64,000 nt of DNA, from positions 1 through 64,000 of the forward strand of contig QQVP01000005.1 of the NCBI GenBank assembly GCA_003389215.1, in the 5' to 3' direction. Below, one piece after another: positions 7,411-18,696 of this stretch. The position numbers were made by a program, and so were the translations under genes. The number at the start of each line of letters is the position of its first letter. Position 1 is the first letter of the stretch. Under the pieces are notes generated by a model. The model ran no database searches, had not been told where the DNA came from, and saw only the letters and a program-made list of their open reading frames with translations. Source of the stretch: Planctomycetota bacterium (lineage in GTDB: Bacteria; Planctomycetota; Planctomycetia; Pirellulales; UBA7805).

Positions 7411-7785
7411 GGGTTTCGGACCCATCGCAAGGACAATGAAGTCCGCAACCCAATCTGCGCCATAGTAACCAGCCATGCCAAACCCAATGGCGCCAATTGC
7501 CCCTGTTACAAGGGCTCCCGGCCCCGATTCGATTCCAAGCAAACCGCCCACAACGGCTCCAGTCTTGGCGCCTGCGACCGCACCTCCCCACCCCCCGACC
7601 TGGCGAACTCCCTCGGCGACGATAGGTGCGGTCGAACCAGTCTCGTAGCTCTCGTATCCTGCGCTGCCCACATCGTACGCAGTCACGGCGAGGCTAATGA
7701 ATCCCGCAACTCGCGCTCCTCTAAATAGGATTGTATACGGTGTGCTATCAGCACTTTTTGCGCAGAGAGTGGTGGTTGGCGGCAC
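7411..7785 (-). pseudogene. Fragment of Rhs/polymorphic-toxin-like protein, cut by IS200
   Basis: On the minus strand, about 125 codons read through a glycine-rich hydrophobic region: AVTAYDVGSAGYES, VGGWGGAVAGAKTGAVVGG, then repeated GxG steps. This is the glycine-zipper segment found near the C-terminus of Rhs and other polymorphic toxins, just before the toxin tip. The frame opens at GTG (7785) after an in-frame stop at 7798-7800. It runs into the IS200 left end after residues LAMGPKP, so no toxin tip is left. The remaining 257 bp up to 8042 contain no further recognisable gene. Confidence 0.55.
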
Positions 7786-8042
7786 GCCGGATACAACTCA
7801 GATGAACTAAACCGCCTGCAGACGTCGGCTATGGGTAATGAATCGATGCTGACATTGGCCGGCGGAAGCGATGGGCGTGGCACAGGGAGTGGTGGGCGAA
7901 AGCAGACCAGCAATCGGTCTACCGCTTGCGATGGTTGTCACGACGATGCGTGGGTCTGAAAAGAGGATCGGCCAAGTGTGCGCATACCGGTAGCGCTCCG
8001 TCTCTGTGCCGTCGTCATTTTTATCTCCGCATGACTCAAACA

Positions 8043-8729
8043 TTAGGGCGGCCGCGGTGGTGCGTGTCGGTGAATCGGTGCGGAGCGTCCCTTCGAGTGT
8101 CGTCGGCGATGGAGGTAGAGGGGTCGTCGTGGCAGCGGCTCCCAGGAATCGATGCGGATCAGCCGGCCCGTCTGGCATGTCGGACAGCGCGCGTCGGTGA
8201 GTTGCTGATCCACAGCGGCCGACGACGGCTCACCGGTTGCCTGTTCCGCTGGCATGTTCTCGGCGTTGCCACCAGCGACGCCCAATAAGCGGCGACAAAG
8301 GGCCAGCTTCTCACCACGCTGGCGGTTGGCCATCCAGCCGTAGTAGCGGATGCGCACCAGCCCCGAGGGGAGCACGTGCAGCAGGAAGCGGCGGATAAAC
8401 TCGGCGGTCGAAAGGGTCATCGTCTTCTGCTCCCCGGCCGCGGCATAGTCCTTCCAGCGGAAGGCAACCTGCTGTCCATCGAAGGCCAGCAGCCGCTCGT
8501 TGGCAATGGCCACGCGGTGGGTGTAGCGAGCCAGGTATTTCAGCACCACGTCCGGGCCGCCGAACGGCCGCTTGGCATAGACGACCCAATCTTGCCGCGC
8601 CGAGAGGTTGAGCAGATGCTGGAAGGCCGCCGGTCGGGCCCGTTCGGCCAAGCGGCCGTGAAACGTCAGCTTCCCGGCGACGAAGGCAAGCTGCCGCGGA
8701 TGCTCGCCGCGGCGACCGCGATGATTCAA
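8043..8729 (-). pseudogene. C-terminal part of an IS91-type (Y2 HUH) transposase
   Basis: A 228-codon remnant where the family usually has about 390-400 residues. The conserved block VVYAKRPFGGPDVVLKYLARYTHRVAI is present, including the two tyrosines spaced Y-x-x-x-Y (KYLARYTHR) that act in IS91-type rolling-circle transposition. A late zinc-knuckle (CPTCQTG) follows. The N-terminal zinc ribbon and the HUH metal site are missing, so it cannot be functional. Family-like sequence ends near 8685, where the opposite strand turns into nitroreductase; the last codons up to 8729 are therefore not transposase. Confidence 0.82.
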
Positions 8730-9083
8730 GTCACCTGGCTACCCCATCCGCCGAGCGCCGAAAGCGAGCCGCTACCGACCGGCGCGCTCTTCGAGCCGAC
8801 GCTGGTGAACATGGAACACCTCGCTGCCGCCTCGGCGGCGGTGCAGAACCTACTGCTCGCGGCGACGGCTTGCGGCGTGCCGACCTATTGGTCGAGCGGC
8901 GGGGCACTCCGTGAGGCCGAGGCGTTCAAGCTGCTCGGCATCCCGCGGCGCGAGATCGCCCTGGGGAGCGTGCTGCTGTTTCCGGCCGACGACGCCGAGA
9001 CGCCTGGCATCGAGCATGTGCCGGGCAAGCTGCGCGACAAGCGCGGCGGCGCCGAAGATTTTTCCCGACGCGTGGAGCTATAG
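8686..9083 (+). pseudogene. 3' half of an FMN nitroreductase, truncated by the IS91 remnant
   Basis: About 130 codons match the second half of nitroreductase-family proteins: MIQVTWLPHP, NMEHLAAASAAVQNLLLAAT, TYWSSGG, and the closing VPGKLRDKRGG. The first half of the enzyme, with most of the FMN site, is absent because the reading continues backwards into the IS91 remnant. The natural stop is at 9081-9083. This is the first recognisably chromosomal sequence after the island, so the island's right edge is probably near 8685. Confidence 0.8.
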
Positions 9084-9472
9084 GGTGCCGCTGGTAGCTC
9101 GTCAGCCAGTGAATAAGAAGTCCCGCCGGCGCGCGTCGATGGTGGCAAACGAAAGCAGGCTGGCGAGCCGCGACCGTCGCGCCAGGGCAAGTAGCGTGCC
9201 TGGCCGCTTCGGCGAGTGCTCGCCCGCAGGCCGATCGCCCCCGCGCGGTCGGCCAACGTCGAAGTTCGCCGAGAGGGTCACGGCCGCTCGCGCTGCCGCT
9301 CCCTGTCCAAATTGACCTGCCACTGGCTGGCTGCTCTAATTGCTCTAGCCGAATCGCCTGTCTGCCCTCGGGTGTATCCCGCCGCAACGTTCGGCCCCTG
9401 CCGCTGCACCCGACGACGTACACCGCCGCGGCGAACCCCTATCAAGGCAAGACCCGTAGATACGAATATCCC
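9084..9472. other. 389-bp interval without a gene
   Basis: High-GC spacer between the nitroreductase fragment and the cytochrome protein gene. A short stretch near 9098-9113 (TCGTCAGCCAGTG) resembles part of a repeat present twice near 18.6-18.8 kb. No SD is visible before the GTG of the next gene, and no tRNA-end repeat was seen. I can assign nothing else. Confidence 0.5.
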
Positions 9473-11736
9473 GTGAACACGTTCCGCTTCCGCTGTCTGT
9501 TTTCGCTGATGCTCATAGCGATGGCCTGCCCGGCGCCGCTTGTTCTTGCGACGGAGCGGGCGGTCGACTTCACCCGCGACATTCGGCCGTTGCTCTCCGA
9601 CCGTTGCTTTCATTGTCACGGACCGGACGAACACGATCGTCAGGCGGGACTCCGTCTCGACCAGGCGGACGGACCGGAAGGGGCCCGGACCCCGCGCGAC
9701 GGATCGACGGCGCTCGTGCCGGGGAACCTCGAGGCCAGCGACCTTTGGCAGCGGATAACCAGTGACGATCCGGACGAGCGGATGCCGCCGGCCGACACCC
9801 ACAAACAACCCTTTACCGACAGCGAGCAAGATCTGTTCCGCCGCTGGATTCTGCAGGGCGCCGAGTACGAGGAGTTTTGGGCCTTCGTCGCGCCGCAGCG
9901 CTCGGCCCCGCCGGCGGTGCGCAGAACCGCCTGGCAGCAGGGTCCCATCGATCCCTACGTGCTGGCCCGGTTGGAGTCGGCCGGTCTCGAGCCCAAGTCG
10001 GAAGCCGACCGCCGCACACTCCTGCGTCGCGTTACCTTCGACCTCACGGGCCTGCCACCCACGCTTGGCGAGATCGCGCAGTTTCTCGCGGACGAGTCGC
10101 CGGAAGCCTATGCCCGCCTGGTCGATCGCCTGCTCGCGCGACCGGCGTACGGGGAGCACATGGCCCGCTACTGGGCCGATCTGGTGCGGCTCGCCGACAC
10201 CAACGGCATGCACAAGGACTTTTACCGCAACTTTTCGACCTACCGCGCGTGGCTAATTCGCGCCTTCAACGACAACCTCGGTTTCGACGACTTCATCAAG
10301 TACCAACTCGCCGGCGATCTCTACGAGGAGCCCAGCGAGGAGCAACTGGTCGCCTCGGGATTCAACCGGCTGCACCTGATCATCGACCGCGGCACGGCCC
10401 TGCCCGAGGAGAGCCACCACAAGAATGTGCTGGACCGGGTCGAGGCCTTTGGCACCGCGTTCCTGGGTTTGACCGTCCAGTGTGCGCAGTGCCACGAACA
10501 CAAGTACGACCCAATCAGTCAACGGGAGTTCTTTCAGCTCTACGCCTTCTTCAACAATCTGGACGGGGCCCCGGAGACCGAACGCGCGCCCGAAGGGGGC
10601 ATTCAAGCGCCCGCGATCGAACTCAGCGCCGCCTTCGGCGACGGCCAGGCGGCCGGTCAACGGGCGATGGTCATGAAGGACCGGGACACCCCACGCCCGA
10701 CCTTTTTGCTCATCCGCGGCGCCTACGATCAGCCGGGCGAAGAGGTGTGTCGCGACACGCCCGCCTTCCTGCCCCCGCTGCCCGCCAAGGAAGGCGACTA
10801 CACGCGGATGGATCTGGCCGAGTGGCTCGTCGATCCGCAGCATCCGCTTACCGCCCGCGTGGCTGTCAATCGCTTTTGGCAGCAGTTCTTCGGCGTGGGT
10901 CTGGTCAAGACCTCGGAGGATTTCGGGGCCCAGGGGGAATTGCCGAGTCACCCTGAATTGCTGGATCGTCTGGCTGTCCACTTTGTCGAGACGGGCTGGG
11001 ACGTGAAGGCCCTGGTCCGCGCGATTGTGATGTCGCGCACCTATCGGCAAAGTTCCGACGCCTCGCCGGAGGAGTACGAGCGCGATCCGGAGAATCGCCT
11101 GCTCGCCCGCGGCGCCCGCTATCGGCTCGACGCCGAGATGATCCGCGATCAGATCCTGCTGCTCAGCGGTAAGCTGAATCGCGCGATGTATGGCGAGAGC
11201 GTCAAACCACCGCAGCCGCCGGGACTCTGGGCAGCGGTCAGCATGGCCGCGCCCTTCACCTATGTGGCCGATGAGGGTGAGGCGATCTATCGCCGCAGCT
11301 TCTACACCTACTGGCGACGCGGCATGCCACCGCCGCAGATGACGATCCTCAACGCGCCCTCGCGCGAGTTCTGCACGGCCCGGCGGGAACGGACCAACAC
11401 GCCGCTGCAGGCGTTGCTGCTCATGAACGAACAAGAGTTCTTCCGCGCGGCCCGGGCCTGTGCGTCGCTGACACTGGAAGAAGTGGAACACGACGAAGCG
11501 CGGGGACTGAGTCGCCTCTACGAGAAGGTGACCTCGCAGCTGCCCGATCGAGACCGACGGCAACTGATGCGCGAAACGTTGCAGGCCTTTCGCGAGCAAT
11601 ACCTGGCCGAAGCGGAGCTGACCGAGGCGCTCACCCCGGAGATGAACGAGGCAGACCACGCGCAGCGGGCGGAGCTGGCGGCCTGGACGATGCTCACCCA
11701 CAGTCTTCTCAACCTGGAGCTGGCCAAGGTGAAGCG

Positions 11737-11740
<4 letters not shown>
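9473..11740 (+). CDS. Planctomycete cytochrome protein PSCyt1-DUF1549-DUF1553
   Basis: A 755-residue exported protein with an N-terminal signal peptide (to about residue 27). The PSCyt1 domain follows (about 32-130), with haem-binding C-F-H-C-H in [11 protein letters not shown] and the closing PDERMPP. DUF1549 comes next (about 160-370), with a second CxxCH in [15 protein letters not shown], then DUF1553 (about 450-720) with [15 protein letters not shown] and [14 protein letters not shown]. It lacks the LamG-like insertion of longer family members. It overlaps the DUF1501 gene by four bases (ATGA), the standard planctomycete pairing. The role of this pair is not established; the domains suggest periplasmic redox chemistry linked to polysaccharide use. 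The GTG start is the one that gives the signal peptide. Confidence 0.93.
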
Positions 11741-13176
<1,436 letters not shown>

Positions 13177-13214
13177 CGTAACTCGCACGCCGCATGCTGG
13201 ACCGCTTGACGGAG

Positions 13215-13497
13215 GGGCACGAGACCGCAAAGGCGGGCGGCGGCAGACCTTCGACCAGCGTGCCATGCGGAAAGCGAAAGGCACCGACGGCCAGTTGGGC
13301 GCTGTCGACGCCGAGGCCCACGACCACGGCGACCAGCGCCAGTCGAACCTGCACGGCGCGGTCGCGGGCCAGGGCGAAGTGCATCAGAGACAGCCGCAGC
13401 CGAGCGACGTCCCCAGCCAGGGTCGATTCCAGGCAAGCCCCAGGACGGCGGCAAACCAACCGGTCTGGTAGAGGGCGAAGTTGAGAAAGTTCGTCAA
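13215..13497 (-). pseudogene. Frameshifted, truncated DUF2878 membrane protein remnant
   Basis: Reading the minus strand from a TTG at 13497 gives TNFLNFALYQTGWFAAVLG and AWNRPWLG, the N-terminus of DUF2878 inner-membrane proteins, ending at a stop near 13384. The same family resumes in another frame (LMHFALARDRAVQVRLALVA, VVVGLGVDSAQLAVGAFRFP, LPPPAF) and then loses similarity near 13215. One frameshift and a missing C-terminus mark it as decayed. The 13498-13749 stretch shows no further gene. Confidence 0.7.
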
Positions 13498-13749
13498 CGG
13501 GAATCTTCCGGATTCGACTTATTGATGGCTGCGTTGTTAATGAGCCCTTCGCGGCGGCGGTGATGGCTGGAATGCCGGCCTCCCGCTGGTCGGCCTGGTT
13601 CATTGGCTGCGCAGGGCTCAATAGAATGCGTCTTGAGTCCCCGTCCACACGTCTTGGACCTGGTCGCCAGGACCAGGTCACCGCAGTTTCGCCTGGCCAC
13701 GTGGGCGGGGGACTGTCCGTCGGCGCAGCGACGGGCAGCCCGCGCAGCC

Positions 13750-15267
13750 TCACCGTACGATGTCGCAATCGGGCAGGGCGTCCTGAAGCATCTGCAGCTG
13801 CTCGTCACTTACCTCATTCCCGCGGAGGTCAAGCCGCAAGAGATTCTTCAGTTCGGCCAGCGGCTCCAGGTCCGTTATCTGCGTGTTGCCCAACGATAGG
13901 AACTTCAGGTCCTGCAGGGCAGCCAACGGTTTGGCGTCGGTGACACGCGTCCCCTGCAGGCTGAGTCCTCCGAGGTTCTTCAATTCTGTCAGCAGCGACA
14001 GATCCGCAACCTGCGTATCGTTGAGCGAGAGTCGTTCGAGGCCCTCGAGCTTGGCCACCTGGTCCAAGTTCGCAATACCAGTGCCCTTGAGGTGAAGCAG
14101 GCGGAGGCTCTTCAACCCGATCAGCGGCGCTAGGTCAGTTACTCGGGTGCCATCGAGATAAAGGTCTTCGAGTCTTTTCAGACTAGCCAGTGGCGTCAGG
14201 TCACTCACTTGGGTGTCTTGGAGCGCGAGCGTTTCAAGACTCGCAAGCTGGGCCAGCGGCGTCAGATCCCGTACTTTGGTGCGCTCCAGGCTCAGCGATC
14301 GGAGTTGCTTGAGCCCGACCAGGGGCGCAACGTCCCTCACGTGCGTATCGTCGAGGGAGAGCCTCTCGAGATTCGAGAGCTGGGACAACGCCATCAAATC
14401 CTGAACTTTCGTCTCGTCCAGCGTGAGAATTTCGAGGTTCTTCAATCCGGCCAGAGGCGTGAGCAAACTCACCTCAGTGCCTTCAAGCCAGAGATACTTG
14501 AGCCTTTTCAATTGAGCCAGCGGCTTCAGGTCATCCACCTGGGTATCGTCGAGCGAGAGATTCTCGAGATCATGTAGCTTCGCCAAGGGTGTAATGTCCC
14601 TCACCTGGGTGCCTTCCAGGTGGATGTCTTCTAGACTCTTCATCGCGGCCAATGGTGAGAGGTCGCTTACCTGAGTGCGTCCAAGGTGGATCCACTCCAG
14701 GCTGTGGACCGCCGACAGCGGTGTCAGGTCCGTCACCTGGCTGTCCGCTAGGTTGAGTCCGCGGAGACTCGTCAGTCCGGCCAACGGTGAAAGATCACTC
14801 ACCAAGGTATCGCTGAGGTGTACGCGGCGAAGGCCCTTCAGTCCTTCGAGCGGCGTCAAGTCACTGGCGTTGGTGTCGCGAAGATAGAGCTTCTCGAGTT
14901 TCTTTAGCCTGGCAAGTGGGCTCAAATCCGGGACGTGAGACTCGATGAGAGCGAGGGACTGCAATTCTTGGAGTCCAGACAGGGGCGTCAGGTCGCTCAG
15001 GACGGCGTTCTCCAAGAACACGTCTACCACAGGCGTGCCGAACCACGCACGGGTCTTTTCCTCCCACCAGTTTCCGCTCGGGGCGTCCTCAAACCTGACG
15101 CTTCCGGCATGCAATTCGACCCAGTCGATAGCGTCTTGCTGTCGTTGCGCCTGCCGCAGCTTCGAGCCGACCCAGGCAAAGGGCAACACCAACAGCGCCA
15201 TGACGATCAGCAGCGTCCGTAGACGGAACTGATACCGGCGGCGGCGTGGCTGCTCGGGCGCGATCAT
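13750..15267 (-). CDS. Membrane-anchored leucine-rich repeat protein (18 repeats of 22 residues)
   Basis: A 505-residue protein. After a basic N-terminus (RRRRYQFRLRTLL), a single transmembrane helix (about 17-38) is followed by a short stem with the conserved-looking WWEEKTRAWFGTPVV. Then come 18 consecutive 22-residue repeats of internalin type (pattern xSDLTPLAxLxxLExLxLxxTx) and a cap ending in CDIVR. The repeats would form a curved solenoid for protein binding outside the cytoplasmic membrane. ATG at 15267 is preferred over the TTG one codon earlier. Near-identical repeat units imply recent internal duplication or gene conversion. The ligand is unknown. Confidence 0.9.
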   Translation of the reverse strand: MIAPEQPRRRRYQFRLRTLLIVMALLVLPFAWVGSKLRQAQRQQDAIDWVELHAGSVRFEDAPSGNWWEEKTRAWFGTPVVDVFLENAVLSDLTPLSGLQELQSLALIESHVPDLSPLARLKKLEKLYLRDTNASDLTPLEGLKGLRRVHLSDTLVSDLSPLAGLTSLRGLNLADSQVTDLTPLSAVHSLEWIHLGRTQVSDLSPLAAMKSLEDIHLEGTQVRDITPLAKLHDLENLSLDDTQVDDLKPLAQLKRLKYLWLEGTEVSLLTPLAGLKNLEILTLDETKVQDLMALSQLSNLERLSLDDTHVRDVAPLVGLKQLRSLSLERTKVRDLTPLAQLASLETLALQDTQVSDLTPLASLKRLEDLYLDGTRVTDLAPLIGLKSLRLLHLKGTGIANLDQVAKLEGLERLSLNDTQVADLSLLTELKNLGGLSLQGTRVTDAKPLAALQDLKFLSLGNTQITDLEPLAELKNLLRLDLRGNEVSDEQLQMLQDALPDCDIVR

Positions 15268-15399
15268 CAACAGGCTGCCCCACGATTGTCAACGCGATTA
15301 CAAGACTGCAAGACTGGGAGGGCGACCGGCAGTTAACCCCTGGCCCAGGTGAAACGCACGGTCAAATCTTGACCGCCGATCTTACGCACCCGCGGACCA

Positions 15400-15861
15400 T
15401 CAGGGTGAGTACGGCAAGTGCGAATCGTGCAGGACGATCTTGAGTTGCCCTTCCTCATTGATGGTATAGGCAAAGGAGTACTCGACCTTGACGGCGTCGC
15501 CTCCCTCGGCCGGCGTGAAGAAATAGTTCCCCATCGCGACCCCCATATTGCCAATGATCTTGGTTCCGATGTTGTCCCATTGGACATCGGACCAGGGTCG
15601 GATTGCAAATCCGTTGTCCTCCGGATAATTGCTGTTTCCGCCGACGAAGTACGAAAGGGCTCCTTCGAAATCCAAGCGGAACTGTTTCTCGGAACAGAGA
15701 GTCGGTTTGAACAGCACCGTCCCCGCTTGATAGTTGTAAAACTCGTTGATGTGCTCTTCGGCGGCGGCTCGGTAGTCTCCTTTATCCAGAAACACTTTGC
15801 CAATCTTGACGATGCCATTTCCCCAAGCTCTTTGAGCTTCCAAGATCAATTGTGCTTCCAC
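15400..15861 (-). CDS. NTF2-like small protein (often named phosphoribosyl-AMP cyclohydrolase-like)
   Basis: A 153-residue protein with the pattern of an NTF2/SnoaL-fold family: RAWGNGIVKIGKVFLDKGDYRAAA, VLFKPTLCSEKQFRLD, GALSYFVGGN, YPEDNGFAIRPWSDV, MGNYYF-like MGNYFFTPAEGG, and the signature ending LHDSHLPYSP. Homologues in databases often carry the label phosphoribosyl-AMP cyclohydrolase, which this fold does not support. I chose the GTG at 15861, preceded by CGAGGA, because the frame upstream of it has no family-like sequence. No signal peptide is present with this start; an exported form starting further upstream cannot be excluded. Confidence 0.7.
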   Translation of the reverse strand: MEAQLILEAQRAWGNGIVKIGKVFLDKGDYRAAAEEHINEFYNYQAGTVLFKPTLCSEKQFRLDFEGALSYFVGGNSNYPEDNGFAIRPWSDVQWDNIGTKIIGNMGVAMGNYFFTPAEGGDAVKVEYSFAYTINEEGQLKIVLHDSHLPYSP

Positions 15862-16279
15862 GGTATGCGTCCTCGCCCTGAGTTGTGCTCGGAATGGTGC
15901 CTCAACGGGATGCTTCCCATTGTGAATGTTCAGTATTATCCAGAGAGCAGGCGAGCTGGCAACTCCTTGAACGGTGCAGCCGGTTGTCGTAGAGCGCCGG
16001 CCGCGAGGGACGGTATCGAGTGAGCCAAATGAGTGGGACGTTCCCGTGGGAGGCCGGCCACGGCACGTTGGTGCATCAACACCTGCCAACGTCGAATGTG
16101 AGCTGCACGGGGGATTCTCTGGCGACAACCTCGAGAAGTTATTCGACAGGCACGGTCTTGGACCTGGGCTTGTTGGCGGGCGTCTCGATGGCCGAGTCAC
16201 TCGTACCGCGCTGCAACCGACCGCCGCGGACGTCGTCGCAAGATCAGCTGCCATCAAGAGTCCAACCTGGCCGCTGGCA

Positions 16280-17524
16280 TCACGGTGGCGACAGCGCACG
16301 TCTACGGCGGACGCTTCGAACGACAATTGCCAGAATCGAAGCAGACGCGACGAACACGATGGCGAGACCGCCCAGCACCACGAGGGTCAACGTGGTACCA
16401 GGCTTCATCGGCTTCCAGTTCGGGTGAGCCACCTTAAGTTCCGGCGCTTCGTAGTACTTGTCGGCAAACTCGGTATCGAGGTCGCTTCCAGAAGCAATCC
16501 ACGCGCGTTCATCGGCGGCGATTTGGCCAAAGAACGCGTCTCCCTGCTCCATTTCCCGCTTCAGGTCTGCCTCGATCTCGGATGTCTTCCTGCCGATTTG
16601 CATCTCGAGCGCCCGTCGGGCCTTTTGGCGATAAGCGGTTGACGACGCGGAATCGTCAACTTCGTAGGACGCTCTTAAGTAGGCCCGCGCGGCCAGCATC
16701 TTCGAATCCTCGTGGAATCCGTCGGAAAGCAGGAGGTCGCCCAAGGCTTCGAGAAGGATGGGCGAATCGTGACGGCCGAACCGCATCATTCCCATGATTC
16801 CTTCGGCCGCGGCCTGGATCTCAGCAAGTCGGTCTTCAGCTTTCGCTTCCTGCGCGGCGAGCACAAAGGCCGTGAAGCCGGTGCCTCCGTAGGATTCCTC
16901 GTCGTCGAGGGGAAGTTGATCATCGCGACGACGTGATTCAATCACATATTCAACGAGCAGCTTTTGATAAACCTCACGCCCAAAGTGGGCTTCTGGATTA
17001 AGCTCAATCGCTCGGTCAATATGTTGTAAACCTTCCTCAAAGCGACCCGCATGAATGTGGAACGTTCCCAAATTCGCTTCGGATTCGTATCGTCGCTCCT
17101 CAGGCCATCTCGCAATCTTGGCACGAATGGTCTCGATCGCCTGGTCATGTTGCCCCAGTTTGTCGTAAGCCACGGCGATGTCGTCGAAGTCGAGCGGCGT
17201 CCGCTGATCAACCGACTTGGCGGTCCGGTCCGAGATCCGCCACTCGTAGTAGGCATCCGAATGGCGAACGAAGTGTCCCGCGATGAGTTCGTGGGCTTCG
17301 GGAAATCGTTGCCGTTCCATCGCGAGCGTGTCGTAATCCCAGAGACACGCGAAACCGGGTTCCGGCACGATCAGGGAAATCGCCGCAATGACGGGTAGTA
17401 GTTGGCGGATGTTGCTGGGGGCAAATTGCGCGGCGTACTTCGCTCGAGGAGACGGCGCCACGCAACTGGTCTGCTTGTCGGAGCTGCCCGTCCAGCTTCG
17501 ACGTGCTTTCTCGAACGTGATCAT
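16280..17524 (-). CDS. Exported TPR protein with C-terminal membrane anchor
   Basis: A 414-residue protein. A hydrophobic N-terminal segment (about 38-55, LLPVIAAISLIV) acts as a signal or anchor. TPR-like helices follow (about 105-200: VAYDKLGQHDQAIETI, ANLGTFHIHAGRFEEGLQHIDRAIELNP), then a charged helical region. A C-terminal transmembrane helix (about 383-403, TLTLVVLGGLAIVFVA) is followed by a basic tail. The long N-terminus before the hydrophobic segment suggests the true start may be downstream, but no other ATG is suitable. The binding partner is unknown. Confidence 0.75.
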   Translation of the reverse strand: MITFEKARRSWTGSSDKQTSCVAPSPRAKYAAQFAPSNIRQLLPVIAAISLIVPEPGFACLWDYDTLAMERQRFPEAHELIAGHFVRHSDAYYEWRISDRTAKSVDQRTPLDFDDIAVAYDKLGQHDQAIETIRAKIARWPEERRYESEANLGTFHIHAGRFEEGLQHIDRAIELNPEAHFGREVYQKLLVEYVIESRRRDDQLPLDDEESYGGTGFTAFVLAAQEAKAEDRLAEIQAAAEGIMGMMRFGRHDSPILLEALGDLLLSDGFHEDSKMLAARAYLRASYEVDDSASSTAYRQKARRALEMQIGRKTSEIEADLKREMEQGDAFFGQIAADERAWIASGSDLDTEFADKYYEAPELKVAHPNWKPMKPGTTLTLVVLGGLAIVFVASASILAIVVRSVRRRRALSPP

Positions 17525-17768
17525 CGAGAGGGTGCCCCGGGGGGTGCTAGCGAGCGTGCTCGAAGGCTCTCATTGTGGCCAACGGCGGCCGGAACGGCAA
17601 ATCCGATCGTGGGGCATGGGAATTCCGCAGCCAGCTCGCGTCGACCGCCAATCTGCGCTTGACACGAACGCGCCGTTGGGCGTAGCGTTCGCGGACCCCA
17701 GAAGTCGGCAATTCCCGCCTGAGTCGGTCTTCATCGCGCACTCGTGTGCCTTGCCGGAGCTCCTCCCC

Positions 17769-18563
17769 ATGACCATGGTTCCCAGCAACTTCGCGGCCTG
17801 TCTCGAAGAGATCTTCGCCGCCATCGAAAACGTCGATGGTTGGCTCACGTCGAGGGAAGTCGAGTTCTTGGCGCTCGCGGCGGCGTGTCCCACGGCCGAG
17901 GGCGAAATTCTGGAGATCGGCAGCTTTCGTGGTCGCTCCGCAATCGTGTTGGCGAAGGCCTCGGCCCTGGCGGACAGCTGTCGCATCTCCGCGGTCGATC
18001 CTCATCCGGTCTCGGGACCGACGATTGAAGATGAACATGGCAACCCGTCGGCCATCGCGCTCTTCGAGGCCAATCTCCGCGAGGCGGGTGTCCGCGACCG
18101 GATCGAGATTCACCAGATGCTCTCCGGCGAGTTGGCGACGCAATGGGATCGACCGCTGCGGCTCCTCTGGATCGACGGCGACCACACCTACACCGGTGCG
18201 AAGATCGACTACGACGGTTTCTCGCCTTATCTGACCGACGGGGCAATGGTTGCCTTTCACGACGTGTTGACGCCGTTCGGTTGTACCCAGGTGTTCAAGG
18301 AGGCGATTCTCGAAGGGCCGCACTTCGGGCCCGTCGGCTTCTGCGGATCGATCGGCTGGGGCCGCTTTCGTGCCGACGCGACGGAGGCCCGACCCTTTGC
18401 CGCGGAGAAGGAGATTCTGGCCCGTCGCCTGGCACGACTCTGTGGTTACGATACGCCGGATGATTGTCGCGGGCTGAAGAAGCTCTACTACCATCTCTGT
18501 CGCTCGCGGATTCCCCATGCCCGGCTGGACCCGAGCGATTGGGCCCGCCGCGCCGCCGCCTGA
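17769..18563 (+). CDS. Class I SAM-dependent methyltransferase (Methyltransf_24 type)
   Basis: A 264-residue enzyme. The SAM-binding first strand and glycine loop are visible in GEILEIGSFRGRSAIVLA. Then come SAVDPHPV (acidic residue after strand 2), LLWIDGDHTYTGAKIDYDGF (the family's D-G-D-H-x-Y-x-x-x-x-x-D box) and MVAFHDVLTPFGCTQVF. This set is typical of methyltransferases in glycan and secondary-metabolite clusters. The acceptor substrate cannot be told. It is divergent from the TPR gene, with 244 bp between them, and is followed by a repeat-rich spacer. Confidence 0.88.
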   Translation: MTMVPSNFAACLEEIFAAIENVDGWLTSREVEFLALAAACPTAEGEILEIGSFRGRSAIVLAKASALADSCRISAVDPHPVSGPTIEDEHGNPSAIALFEANLREAGVRDRIEIHQMLSGELATQWDRPLRLLWIDGDHTYTGAKIDYDGFSPYLTDGAMVAFHDVLTPFGCTQVFKEAILEGPHFGPVGFCGSIGWGRFRADATEARPFAAEKEILARRLARLCGYDTPDDCRGLKKLYYHLCRSRIPHARLDPSDWARRAAA

Positions 18564-18599
18564 GCGCCGGACCGGGGGCGCAAACTGAGCGGCTCCCCC

Positions 18600-18657
18600 A
18601 GGGTGGCAATGGCTCTGCCGTTGGTGTGCCACTTCTGGCTGCTTGTCAGCCAGTGCT
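18600..18657 (+). repeat. Dispersed repeat copy A
   Basis: A unit opening with GGGTGGCA and closing with GCTTGTCAGCCAGTGCT, with an internal inverted pair GTGGCA/TGCCAC. It matches 18779-18832 except for a 4-base insertion and a few changes. Copies A and B flank the palindromic element at 18697-18771. The only coding sequence between 18564 and 18920 appears to be none. Confidence 0.7.
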
Positions 18658-18696
18658 TCGACAGGACTATAGGGATCATAGGATGGGCGCGACGAA

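Noticed and set aside
117..9100. Second copy of the tRNA-Ser 3' end as the island's right att site
   Set aside because: I scanned up to the nitroreductase fragment and saw no direct repeat of the tRNA tail; the right end may be lost.
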